A stretch of 48,976 nucleotides of DNA from Bigelowiella natans CCMP2755 (taxonomy: Eukaryota; Cercozoa; Chlorarachniophyceae). The stretch spans positions 5,001 to 53,976 of the forward strand of contig ADNK01002891.1 of the NCBI GenBank assembly GCA_000320545.1. Direction: 5' to 3'. This document shows positions 24,488 to 35,505 of the stretch, piece after piece (the stretch's first letter is position 1; each line of letters opens with the position of its first letter). Position numbers and translations under genes: made by a program. The notes under the pieces are model-generated. The model was not told the DNA's origin and did no database searches. It saw only the letters and a list, made by a program, of their open reading frames with translations.

Positions 24488-24525
<38 letters not shown>

Positions 24526-24573
24526 GCTACATCAGGATGACCATTGAAAAAATTTAATTCTTCATTACATCCG

Positions 24574-24611
<38 letters not shown>

Positions 24612-24857
24612 TTGTCGCCTACAACCTTAAATACATGCATGTACCGCACAGCACAGCTTCGAATATTACATTTATAATGACGATCTAAATTTCAAACGGG
24701 AAACCTACTACTAGACAGAGTTATATAGTTTTTTTTTAAAATAAAACAATTCATTATTATCACCAGTCCTCCCAGGAAAGGCGAACCTCCCCTCTCTCAA
24801 CCCCCACCTACCGATGAAAGCTGCGTCACCGCCTCAATGTAACACGAAGACGCTCTA
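23880..24857. other. Convergent intergenic region
   Basis: Nothing called. Two (TA)n runs lie near 24490-24520 and 24580-24608. Open stretches exist on the minus strand (24492-24094) but they are Cys/Leu-rich, without recognisable motifs or splice logic. Confidence 0.5.
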
Positions 24858-26755
24858 TCATCTACGCACACGCTTTGCATATTGCATCGACGGTGATGAG
24901 GAAGAATGCATATCGTCTCTCTTCGCTGTCTCCAGGCGCTCAACTAGCTCGCGGTTATAGAAGAGGACTTCCTTCACGATGAGGTCTTTTATCATGGACT
25001 TCGTGATCGGCGCGTCCTCAAACTCGAAGAATATAGGATCCCTCGTTGATTTCATTTCCGCTGCCGCGTCCCTCACGTCGCGCAGGTACTCGTGGTTAAG
25101 AGCCTCGCGAGCGGTTATGCGCTCGTGAGGGTTAAATCGCAGCATCTTCTTCAGAAGATCCAAGCTGAGCGAACAATGCGGAGTCGTCGTCATCATCATC
25201 ATCAACATCATCAATTTCTCAGAGGGAAAAAGAAAAAAGAAGAATTGCCATCATCAAATGTGGGGGGAAGAGGCGAGAAGAGCTTCCTTCGTATCATCAA
25301 TAGCGACCATCTTCATCGTACGATGACATATCTTCCAATATTCATTACACACACATCGTCATCATCATCGTCATCATCATCAATCAGTTATTGGTTCTCC
25401 CCCCCCTCCCCCCCCCCCCATCATCGAATCAGCACAGAAACATCATCACGTACGCAAGGGGGTCGGCGCCGGGGAACATCCCCTTGAAGTCTTTTGGCGG
25501 CTTTTTCTCCAACGACTCTAAATACCTACGAGCCTTCTTAGAGCTGACCGCCTGGATATCCCCCCTCCCCGGGGTTCCAATCACATCGAAAATGACGGAG
25601 AGCTGGTCGTGGGGGTGCGTGTATGCGAGGGGGTGGTCTGCTGAGAGAGGAAAGCACGACTTTCCTGGAAACAACGCTTGGCGATCTTGCGGATCCGCGA
25701 AGCTCTCCCTCTGCATGCTGAGCAGCTCCGACAAGACGCAGCCGACTGACCAGATGTCAATGGAGCAGTTGTAGTTGCTTTCCAGCAGAATCAACTCTGG
25801 GGCCCTGTACCAGCGCGTGACGACGTGCTTGGTGAGCTGGTTGGCGACGGTTGGGAAAGGCCCTTTTGGCATTCGGATGGCGGCGAGCGGTGCCTCTTTT
25901 CTCTTTCGAGAGGAGGCGGAGGCGGAGGCGGAGGCGGAGGAGGATGATGACGATGACGGTGGCGCTTTCCCTTCGGACGATTGCCGATGGGGTCGGAGTG
26001 AGTGCATTCTGCGGGGAGCGGGGGGGCCTGCTGTTGATAAGAGCGCAACCAACAATGAGGGAGAGCGGCATCGATCGCGGACACACACACAAACACGCGA
26101 ACGAACATATAGTATACGGTTAACGCGCCATTCGTCTAAAAGCGGCTGCATCTGCGGCGCCCTCGCATATATATATATATCAATATATATATATATATAT
26201 ATATATATACTGTGGTTGAAAACGTCGATATACCATCAGGTGCAAAAAATGAAAGAAGCCTCTCAAATGACCTCTCTCCCCTCTCCTCAGCGGTGCCACG
26301 TTCCTCCCCGTCGCCTCATTGGTCCCCCTCGCAAGGCCAAAGTCGCAGAGCAGCAGCGAGCAGTTGGCGTTGATGAGGATGTTGGCGGGCTTGAGATCGC
26401 GGTGTATGATATTCGCCGAATGCACGTATTTGAGAGAGATGAGGATCTGCTGCAGGAAGAACTGTATGTGGAGATTGGTGAAGTACTGGCTTGAGGTGAT
26501 CAGCTTCTGCAGGTCGGTATCTGCAAACTCGAATACGATGTACAGCTCGTTGAAGTTGTTGATGTCGTTTGGGGCAAGGATGTCGCGCAGCTCAATGATG
26601 TGATCATGCCGCAGCACGCGCAGGATGCGAAGCTCACGCAGCAGCCTCTTTGCGTGCATAACGTCGTCGAATACCTGTTTGGAAAGGAGAGGAAGTTAAG
26701 ACGATGAGGGGGGAAGGGAGGGGGGGGGGGAGGGAAGGTAAGAGAGACAGAGCAC

Positions 26756-26800
<45 letters not shown>

Positions 26801-26803
26801 GTT

Positions 26804-26863
<60 letters not shown>

Positions 26864-28565
26864 TCCATATGCGTATATCCTTTATTGTATTCAGGGCCAC
26901 CGCCACCACCACCATCTTCACCATCATCACCATCATCACCATCCTCCTCACCCCTGTGATTTTCTTGATGGCGACCCTCTCCCCAGTCTCCATATCAACC
27001 GCGCCGTATACATGCCCATAGCTTCCATGCCCCAGGTACTCGATGAACGTGTAGCGCTGCGAGATCTGTGGAGTGTGAGTAACCTGCGAGCGAATAAGAT
27101 CCTCCGGATCGCTGTTTAGCCCCCCCCCCTCTGACTCTGACCCCTCTTCCGACAGGTCAGAATAGTCCCCTCCTACCGTTGTTGAAGCAACAGCAGCAGC
27201 AGCAGCAGCAGCGTGTTCCCTAGTCGTCACAGCCTTAGCCTTGGCAGCAGCACTTTGGCGATGTGGTTTTGCGAGCAATTCCTTGCCTGAAGCGGGATTG
27301 TGATGCTGATGGAAAGACTGATGTTGGCCTTGGCGAAGGAACTCGTCGCTGTGGTCAGCATTGCCACTGTTTCGGTAATGGGCAGAGGGGCGATAGCCGA
27401 CGTCATCTCTATGTGCCACGGCAGTCCCTTCGCCGCCACCACTGCTTTGATTGCTCTGTGCAGTTGTCCAGATAACCCCAACGTGTTGGTGCTGCTGCTG
27501 CTGCTGCGGCTGCTGCCTGTGGTCTATTGGGGTGTTGGCTTTGACGTCATCGTGAGGAGGATAGGTATTATGACTATAGTAGACCGTCCCTTTGTTGGCC
27601 TGGTTGTTGGCGAAGTGGTGGATTTCGTGATGCTGTTTGTAATCATGTTGATTTACCCAAGGGCCTATTTGCGCTTGCTGCTGCTGCTGATGGAGCTCGG
27701 GATAGGGTGCTTGTATTAACTGCTGCTGCTGCTGCTGCTCTTGGCGTGAGGTCATGTATTTTTCCTCTCTTATGGGCCCTGCAGCAACAGCACTCTTTGT
27801 TGTCATATCAGCTGTATTGTGCAACCTGAGATCAGTGTCCTGAGGATGCTCTATAAAGCGATGATGACCAAAGGAGGAGGAGACCGCAGCAGATGACGGT
27901 TTCTCGCTGCTGCTGCCGGTGCTGTTGAATAGGGCCGATGAGAATATGTGCGAGGCTCTCCCCTCTTCTTCAGAAAATTTTGAGATCGACGCCCGCCCGA
28001 CGCACGACATCGGCCTTCGCTTTGTGCTCTTTCCGCCTCCTCTCTTTTGGCGGGTAGAGTGTCGTAGCGTGAAAATCTGCTGGCCAAGATAGTCGAGATT
28101 TATTCGAGAGCGGAATTCTGGTCTCGCAGAAAGCGGCGCATGTCTCCTAGGTTTGGCGGATCCGTATTGCACTCGCGCTGTTTCGAGCCTCTTGGCTGGG
28201 TCAATGTCAATGAAGGAGATCGGCGTGCCCGCGACCGCTCTGGTTGATATGCCTCTTTCCGATTTGGGAAGAGCAGGTGTGGAGTGATATCTCTTCATGT
28301 CTGCATCAGCCTCGAACGCTAACGAAGATGATGAGGTTTGCATGCTCTCGCGTGTCAGTTTCCTGTCTTCCCTCGAAACGAGGGGCTCTGCGTTTGATTT
28401 CGAGGACGACCCATCACCTCCTCCTCCTTCAAACGAGACGATCGTAGCGTCAAGCCCTTCGCCCCCGGCAGGGTGAGATTGTCTCCAAGTGGGCTGCGAT
28501 TTGCAGTCACTAGCGCTTGGAGGAATACCGCCGTCCTCCGCTATTGAGGCCAATCGCCTCCGCAT
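24858..28565 (-). CDS. MAP kinase of the protist MAPK2 class, TKH activation motif, 4 exons, about 966 aa
   Basis: Exons (minus) 28565-26952, 26673/26674-26272, 26030-25454 and 25164-24858 join in phase and end in TGA. The first about 500 residues are disordered, rich in Q, H, S and A, with many poly-Gln runs. The kinase domain follows: P-loop [10 protein letters not shown] (about 512), [13 protein letters not shown] (about 628), DFGLAR (about 646), [14 protein letters not shown] and the CMGC insert with [11 protein letters not shown]. The activation loop has TKH (about 738-740) where ERK-type kinases have TEY or TDY. About 90 residues of S/A/K-rich sequence are inserted between DFG and TKH. 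The Plasmodium and Toxoplasma MAPK2 kinases carry TSH and a similar LFPG...CFPL insert, so this belongs to that class. Regulation by a dual-specificity MAPKK is doubtful because the Tyr is missing. Confidence 0.93.
26758..26855. repeat. (TA)n(GT)n(GA)n compound microsatellite in MAPK intron 1
   Basis: TA 26759-26793, GT about 26803-26820, GA about 26820-26854, all inside the first intron of the kinase gene. Confidence 0.92.
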
Positions 28566-29285
28566 GTTCTCTTACGATTGATGAGAGGCAGAGAGGGGGG
28601 CTTGACGCCCCAGCTACGAGGATAATGAGGCAATTATTTTCATATTATCGTTGTCGCTCGTATAAAAAACGACCTATTTTTATAGGGAGGTAGTCTTCAA
28701 TATTCTGATCCCCGATATTGACAGATTCTATTTCGGTCTCCGGAAGTACTTTAAAGGAAACTGCAGCTTTCCCCTTGCTGCGACAGGCGAACACACTACA
28801 CCTTAAAAAAAAAATTGGTATCGATAGATTTATATGTTACCGACATTATATACTTCAAGTCTCATTCTGAGACTATACGGCGTTCTATGTATAAAATAAT
28901 TACTAAATTATAACGAAACGAATGCGATACGCATACTACGACAACAAAGAACTGTTGTCGCTTTCTGTGCATTATTTCTTCTCTCTTTCGTCTCTCCCCC
29001 CTTCCCGAGGCGATGATTCAGGTGTGAGGGGAGGGAGGGATTAGCCCCTAGGAAAATAGTATCATCTCTCAGGATTAGATAAAATACTCGAGAAAGAGAT
29101 ATCGTGATGGAGAGGGAGTCATCGTTCGAATAGTGTGACAAAACATCGAGCGGCCATGGACACCCTTTCTATCGGAACATGTGCGCTTTGGCGCCATGAG
29201 GGGCGAGATTAGAATTCAAGAGATCGATGGGTTTTTCACGCAGTAAATAACTTCTAAATAACTATATTACTCCTATCTTTGGCAG
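28566..29285. promoter_or_regulatory. Divergent spacer between MAPK and EI24-type genes
   Basis: About 720 bp between the kinase ATG and the first supported EI24 exon. It must hold the kinase promoter and the 5' end of the EI24 gene. An ATG at about 29203 followed by a donor-like GTAAAT is a weak candidate first exon, but its phase does not fit the next exon. Confidence 0.35.
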
Positions 29286-29414
29286 GGTCTCCTTCGTGCA
29301 TGGATGCACGGTGTTACTGACTCTTTAAAATTCAAAGAGCCACTCGTCTTTCTCCTCACATCGTAAGACTCACAAAGTCTCCACTCACGCCGTGATTGTC
29401 ATCAGTCTCCTTTC

Positions 29415-29490
<76 letters not shown>

Positions 29491-30004
29491 CGAAGGATGA
29501 GTAGCAGCACGTGACTGTCGTTACGAAAGAGCAGCTATCCGAGAGGGCTTGATAAAATCTCGGGGCATTTGTACTTTAATGTGTTGTGTTTGATGTCGAT
29601 GTAATGTATATGAATTAAACGTAGGTCGACGATAAGGCGGAATACGCTCATGTGTGCAATCCTCAATGGCCTGATATTCCTTGGTTTGCTGTCCACATAC
29701 TAAGTCAAACTTCACACGTTATACAGCCGCGTATGTCCGTCCCCAACGAGACTAAACAACGCGAACCAGCAAACCAGTATGCATATACAGTGTAGCGCAT
29801 AAACACTGAATCGTTTGGGAATACAAGCACAGAGAACCATTATTTCTCTCTTCGTTTGATTGTTTAGGATCTTATTATCTCTTGGGCGGAGTCATCTTAC
29901 CAATATTACGATTCATTCTCACGTTCCAACCGTACTTTTCCATTTATATTTAGACTTATTCGTGATGAGAATCAGTTAGTATTATTGGTGTTTCTCTCTC
30001 CTCG

Positions 30005-30062
<58 letters not shown>

Positions 30063-30400
30063 TGTGTGTATGTTCATTATCATAATTGTTGGTTCCCGCT
30101 TATAAATCAGGCTGCAGTTCCTCTCTCCAACGCAAGGCGATCTTTTAGAGGATGACTTGTACTTCCAACGAGCCGCACAAACACACACACAAATAATCAA
30201 CGCTCTATACACTTTCCATTGACACTTGGGGAGTGAAGTCTATATCGCATCGAAACGACATTCTTTCCTCTCATCACACTGTATACGTGTTTAGAGGAGA
30301 GGCCAAAAAGCTCGAAGATGCGACTACAGCCTTCCTCACAGAGACGTAATACACAGATTATATTTTCAGGAGATCTAGGCTCTCACATTAACATGTGCGC

Positions 30401-30431
<31 letters not shown>

Positions 30432-30567
30432 TGTATGGGCGTTCCTTTATCAACATCAGCGTATTCTTCTGGCTATATCAAATATTCTGGCTCCTTCCTG
30501 TCTACGCAACTAGCAGAATTCTCTCTCTGATATGGTACGTAGATGAATTTAACAGCTCGCACGTGTC

Positions 30568-30604
<37 letters not shown>

Positions 30605-30746
30605 AGATTGAAGAATACATGAAAGCATATGCACATGCGAAGGAAGTGTCAAGTTTTTGCTTAACCCATGTATTTGTGTATCTCCAGTGTGTGTGTGTGT
30701 GGGTGGGTGGGGGGGGGGGCATATGCGCATATTTATCTCTCTTTCA

Positions 30747-30786
<40 letters not shown>

Positions 30787-31181
30787 ATTTGTTTGTTCTC
30801 TGTAAAATGGACCGCTTTAACAGGTATCAAGCGATTGTAGATGCAACGTACAAACTGCTGCCTCAACCGAAGTTAATGAGGTGACGACTCTCATGAATAC
30901 ATCAAACTCACACACACACACGCGCGCGCGCAGACACAAAATCACATATTAACGAAGTAACAAATATGAATACAAAATTTGTACTTTGAATAACAGTTAC
31001 AGCAATTATAGCTTAATACAGATGGTATGTGGATTGGCTGACATGGGGTGTTGTTGTTGTTGTTGTTGTTTCTGTTGTTAAAGACGAGTGCAACAAGTAG
31101 CTTTCATATCGGAGAACATCTACTACTTTTTCCTTACAGTCGGTAGGTTTTCAGAATGGACACGAGCCTAGAGAGATAGAG

Positions 31182-31234
<53 letters not shown>

Positions 31235-31650
31235 GGGATAGAGGGGGGGGGGGGGGGGGGGGATGGGAGAGGGGGGGAGAGAGAGAACACACACCTGTAT
31301 ATATCCGCGTATTTGTCTTGATCTATTGACGCCGATGTTACACCGCAGGGTTATACATCCAAATGATGCTGGCAAATTGCATACCTTTCATCGGGTGATA
31401 GCATACACCGTGTGCGAACGGCGACACATAATTAACAACATGCGCTGCTGGCCTTTCGCGTCCCTGTTTCCTCGCTACACCGTCAATATTATGAATTATA
31501 AATGTGTATATGATGGTTTTGTTCTGATTTTCTGTTGGCTGATCAAAGTTGTTTTATTGCATCTTCGTCGATGCGTTTTATGCTGATATGAACAGGCCTG
31601 GGATATGCTTCATGCACGTTTGCTGGTGACTAAATGCGTATATTTCATAA

Positions 31651-31684
<34 letters not shown>

Positions 31685-32006
31685 AATCTCACACACAATA
31701 TAAACATATATATATATTTATATATTATATTATATTATATATATAACGCTCGAGGTACGATTCTCTCTTGTACCATAGCTCAACTTTGTATCATCGTTGA
31801 TTAAGAACCTTGCGGAATAGCCAATCATCACGAGCCTCTGCTTATACACCCCGTCTGCTATCACTCCTATGTTCGCTTATTGCATTAATAAGGCTCTATG
31901 CGCTGTATTCCTTCGATTATCGATGGGACAAACAAGGAGGACAGTTGTTGTCAAGATTGCACTATTTTGAGTAATAATAGCAGCCAAAGCTTTCACTCTA
32001 TTTCTT

Positions 32007-32050
<44 letters not shown>

Positions 32051-32421
32051 ATACAAATACACACACACACACACACGCGCGCGCGCGCATGCATACACAG
32101 TTAGCTCACGGTCAAACACTCGCAGCAAATTCCTAATAGTCTCCGCAATGCAACAACATCACAGAGAGCGTTGGGCGTACTTTCTTGGCTTTGGATTCCC
32201 ATTGGCCGTGGTATGTTGGCTCCATTCATTTTAATCAACTCGAATTCGCCATTCTTGCTGCTACCGCTCGGCGCTAACCCAGCATCTTCTAACAGATGTG
32301 AAAGCTTTACAAGTTCAGCGCGTGATGAGTCGTGATTAACGCGCCTTTTTCCCTTGTTTTTGCGAAGAAAATCGGTTATTGATTCTGCTCACCAGCACAC
32401 GTGGCTGCGTAGATATGAGCG

Positions 32422-32459
<38 letters not shown>

Positions 32460-33120
32460 AAATTCTAATAGTTTGGTTTTCTCTGTTTTTGTTTGGTCAG
32501 GTGACTACTTGGAGTCCTTCCGTAATATTGAAAAACAATTGATATTATAATTGGCAATATATGTGTTAATAAAAGTGATTGAATGCATACACTCTCCAAG
32601 AAAAACGTTTATGTCAAACGCACTAGGAGCCGAGATTGATAAGTTCGTCTTGTGTGTATAGCATCTACTGCCTTTGAGAATCGAAGATCTTTGCACTAAT
32701 TCCTTACCTCCCCCCCCCCTCTCCCTCCTTCTCTTTCCTTTTGTTTATTGCAGCTTGTAGCGTATGGCCTATATGCTTTGACAGCCCCTGTCTTTATCAT
32801 GCTAGCAATCACGGTGTGGTTTGGTTTGCTTGTTGAATACGCGATTTGTGTGTGTGCGCGCGTGTACGTGTACGTGTGTGTGTGTGTGTGTGTGTGTGTG
32901 AGTGTGTGTGTGCATTCATGTGTGTTTGGGGAGATTTGCAACGCCGTAACATGCGTGTTGTATCTAAGTTGCGGCTCGCGTTGTTTTCGAGTGCCTTTTC
33001 GGGGACTGAGAATGCGTTTATTGTTGTGTGTTAGGCAAATCCGGTACAGCACGTGAGTGAAGATAGAGCAGTTGAGGTGGCTAATATGATAATCTTTATA
33101 CTAGTATACAAATATATATA

Positions 33121-33157
<37 letters not shown>

Positions 33158-33158
33158 A

Positions 33159-33191
<33 letters not shown>

Positions 33192-33361
33192 TGTATGTGA
33201 TTTTTTAATGTCAATCATACAAAAGTCTGCTATTGGATCGTAGATGAGTATATGATGCTTTTTGATGGCACGCCTCTCTCATCTTGTCGTCCGCTCAATA
33301 TTGTGTTCCACAGAGCAGCGCCATCTCTCGTCTACCAATATACACAATGCCCAAAATGTAG
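29286..33361 (+). CDS. EI24-family (etoposide-induced 2.4) membrane protein, at least 13 exons, 5' end open
   Basis: Exons 29286-29362, 29530-29587, 29868-29974, 30111-30158, 30295-30345, 30824-30880, 31349-31411, 31893-31970, 32165-32210, 32501-32521, 32754-32813, 33035-33052 and 33314-33361 join in phase to about 243 residues, ending in TAG. EI24 proteins are multi-pass ER membrane proteins linked to autophagy. The diagnostic block is clear after splicing: LYALYSFDYRW, GGQLLSRLHYFE, then RWAYFLGFGFPLAV, followed by a hydrophobic LYALTAPVFIMLAIT segment. N-terminal parts (GLLRAWMHGVTDSLKF, SAAIREGLIKSRG) and an acidic loop (GDLLEDD, KKLEDATTAFLTE) also fit in phase. Two exons are only 18 and 21 nt. 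The last two exons are uncertain; an alternative 3' exon ends at 33034. A start exon must lie before 29286. Confidence 0.76.
29414..29485. repeat. (CT)n microsatellite
   Basis: About 70 bp CT run just before the acceptor at 29529, lengthening the pyrimidine tract of that EI24 intron. Confidence 0.92.
31171..31262. repeat. (GA)n run followed by 20 consecutive G
   Basis: GA run from about 31171, ending in an uninterrupted G tract at 31243-31262, inside an EI24 intron. It could form a G-quadruplex and is a likely site of length error. Confidence 0.9.
33115..33189. repeat. (TA)n(GT)n microsatellite
   Basis: TA then GT run, in the last EI24 intron. Confidence 0.9.
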
Positions 33362-33370
33362 TACCCAAAA

Positions 33371-33467
33371 CGACGACGATGATGATGATGATGATGATGA
33401 TGATGACGATGATGATGATGACGATGATGATGATGACGACGACGATGATGACGATGATGATGATGAC

Positions 33468-33501
<34 letters not shown>
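33371..33501. repeat. (GAY)n trinucleotide tract, about 130 bp
   Basis: GAT/GAC units in perfect 3-bp register. In one plus-strand frame (open 33252-33587) it would code about 43 Asp between a CPKC-type pair and a basic helix (STRKAIRAAQLRFQKEN); on the minus strand it would code poly-His or poly-Ser. In the preferred model it follows the EI24 stop codon, so it would be 3' untranslated. The alternative, an acidic C-terminus, is not excluded. Confidence 0.85.
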
Positions 33502-34192
33502 GCATTTCCACCCGCAACATAAAGTCAACCAGGAAGGCGATAAGAGCGGCTCAACTACGTTTTCAAAAGGAAAATGATGCCGTTTGATTTCGCACATTTT
33601 TTCTTTTGGGTTTGTCTGCCGACGAATTTGATGTCTTTCCGATCATGGAATAGCCCCCATCCGTGTGCCCTTCTGGCCTCGGATGCACCGCCTGACTCTC
33701 CCGATGTGTTAAAACTGCAGGTTCGCCAACTACGTTGCGTTTTGTTGCTTCGGAGGGGCCAGAGGTGCGAGTAGACATAAATCGAGCGATGAGTGAAACT
33801 GCCAATGCTTGCTCCTCAGTTGCATCGTGTCACGGCCAAGCTTGGCCATCATGACATTATTTCATTCCGCGATGTGTGCACACATATTCAGCTGTTGATG
33901 GGGGTGGGTTCATCTAGCGCTTGCCGACGATGCACTGTGCGGCGACGGCGCAGCATTGCATGCGGCAGCGAGGGATGTGCATAGTCATGTGCGTGCAATG
34001 ACAGGCTGATTGCATGTCTCTATGGGTGTGGGATGGGCATGCTAGCATGCCGTGATGGCTTTGTGACTGAACCATGGAAGACAACTGATGATCATTCGCA
34101 CGTACGGGTGGGCAGATCTTCTTGCACACGCACATGCAAAAATGTCTGGTTTCAACAGCTTCCCTGCTGACCTGCACACAGCCTCTTTGTGT

Positions 34193-35016
34193 CTAGGTGT
34201 GGCAGATGACAGTGGCCAATTGCTTGCACACAACCACAATGTCATTAGCCACCTGGTCATCCTCGGGAACATTGGAGTGGACCGTGGAAACATTGCTAAG
34301 AATCCAGTCACTCCACAGAATGGTTTCAGCCGAGGACACACTTAGAGACGCAAGGGTTGCCAATTTTTTTCCAAGATCAGCGGTGCGATTCGTCATGAGT
34401 GGTCCAATTTTTTCCTCAATTTTGAATTCTAGACCATCACATGATCAAACTCTTCCCGTGTGGACATGGGGATTCCTTCCCACATCGATTTCCCCCAGGG
34501 CGAGAAAAAGGCAATTTTAGCTTGCATCTCATTTTCAGCAACAGCTGAGGCCATCGCAAGGTGTTCAAAAGCAGGATTTTCAGTGTCAGAGTCGTTGTCA
34601 TCCGCTCTGACGGAGGGTGACCTGTGAGCTGCCCAGTTGAATCCTGCCATCCCTGACTCTGGGTCAACTGACATGATTTTCCCCACGTGCCATTGTTTCT
34701 CGAAGTGCAATCCGATGATCTGTCCAGCTGCAATGACATTTGTCCACGATGATGTCAGGCGGGTCGACACATCAAGAGGGACATCATCGATGCCTTCCCT
34801 GAGGTGGAGCTCGGCCAGAGGTTTCGGAACATTGTTGAGATCGAGGCAATTACGCAGACCACCTGTTTGGGAGGTTGGTCCTGACTCTTGGGAAGTGGCC
34901 GTAACGTGTTCGGTGATCAGGGAAGAATCTAACCCGGGCGACTCCGAAGGGGCCGCAAACTTTTCATCACAGTTAGTTTCCGTCATCTTGTTCCGATCAA
35001 TGTGTTTAGCATCCAA
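34193..35016 (-). pseudogene. Frame-broken ORF with a Tudor-like patch
   Basis: From 35016 an open frame of 195 residues begins MDAKHIDRNKMTETN and contains GQIIGLHFEKQWHVGKIM, which has the look of a Tudor or PWWP-type chromatin-reader strand pair, and NPAFEHLAMASAVAENEM. It stops at 34429. A second frame, starting right there (GLEFKIEEKIGPLM...), continues with coding-like sequence (ADLGKKLATLASL, NVPEDDQVANDIVVVCKQL) to a stop at 34193-34195. The two parts read as one protein of about 270 residues broken by a small frameshift; the intervening 12 nt is too short for an intron. It could be a decayed gene or a mobile-element protein. No family is firmly recognised. Confidence 0.5.
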
Positions 35017-35245
35017 GAGTGTAGATTCAAAGCGTTGATGGTTGCAGGGGAGGGGGGAAGGAGAGAGGAGCTACTCTCAATGAGGGTGCAACTCGGGTTT
35101 CGGAAACATCTTTCACCCTCTTTCTCAGCCGAGCTAAACTTGATGTTTCGTAGATGCAAGGTGACTGGTCGCGAGACTCGATTCCACCAAAACGAAGTGG
35201 GTCAGGAACCTTACGACATCAACAAAGGGACATTTCAATGGACAA

Positions 35246-35469
35246 ATGGCCTTTCCAAAAATCATCGTGACAACACATGTGTGTCTTAGTCGGCTGAGAA
35301 AGAATCTCTCATTGTCATCATCCTGCGTTCAGGATCATCCTCTCACAAACCAAAACCCTTCCAAGGTTTTGGAAAAAACTATGTTTTCGTATAAGGGACA
35401 ACGCGACGAGCGCGGCCGCGGCCGCGGCCGCGACCACGATAGTGGCCGCGATCGAACCCGTAGCCGCAC

Positions 35470-35505
<36 letters not shown>

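Noticed and set aside
24094-24492. 132-codon minus-strand open frame between convergent genes
   Set aside because: It starts at an ATG but is Cys/Leu-rich, without motifs, splice context or low-complexity logic of a real gene; left uncalled.
29521-29715. Minus-strand open frame with coding-like composition (EYQAIEDCTHERIPPYRR)
   Set aside because: It overlaps a plus-strand exon of the EI24 gene that fits in phase, has no ATG and no partner exons.
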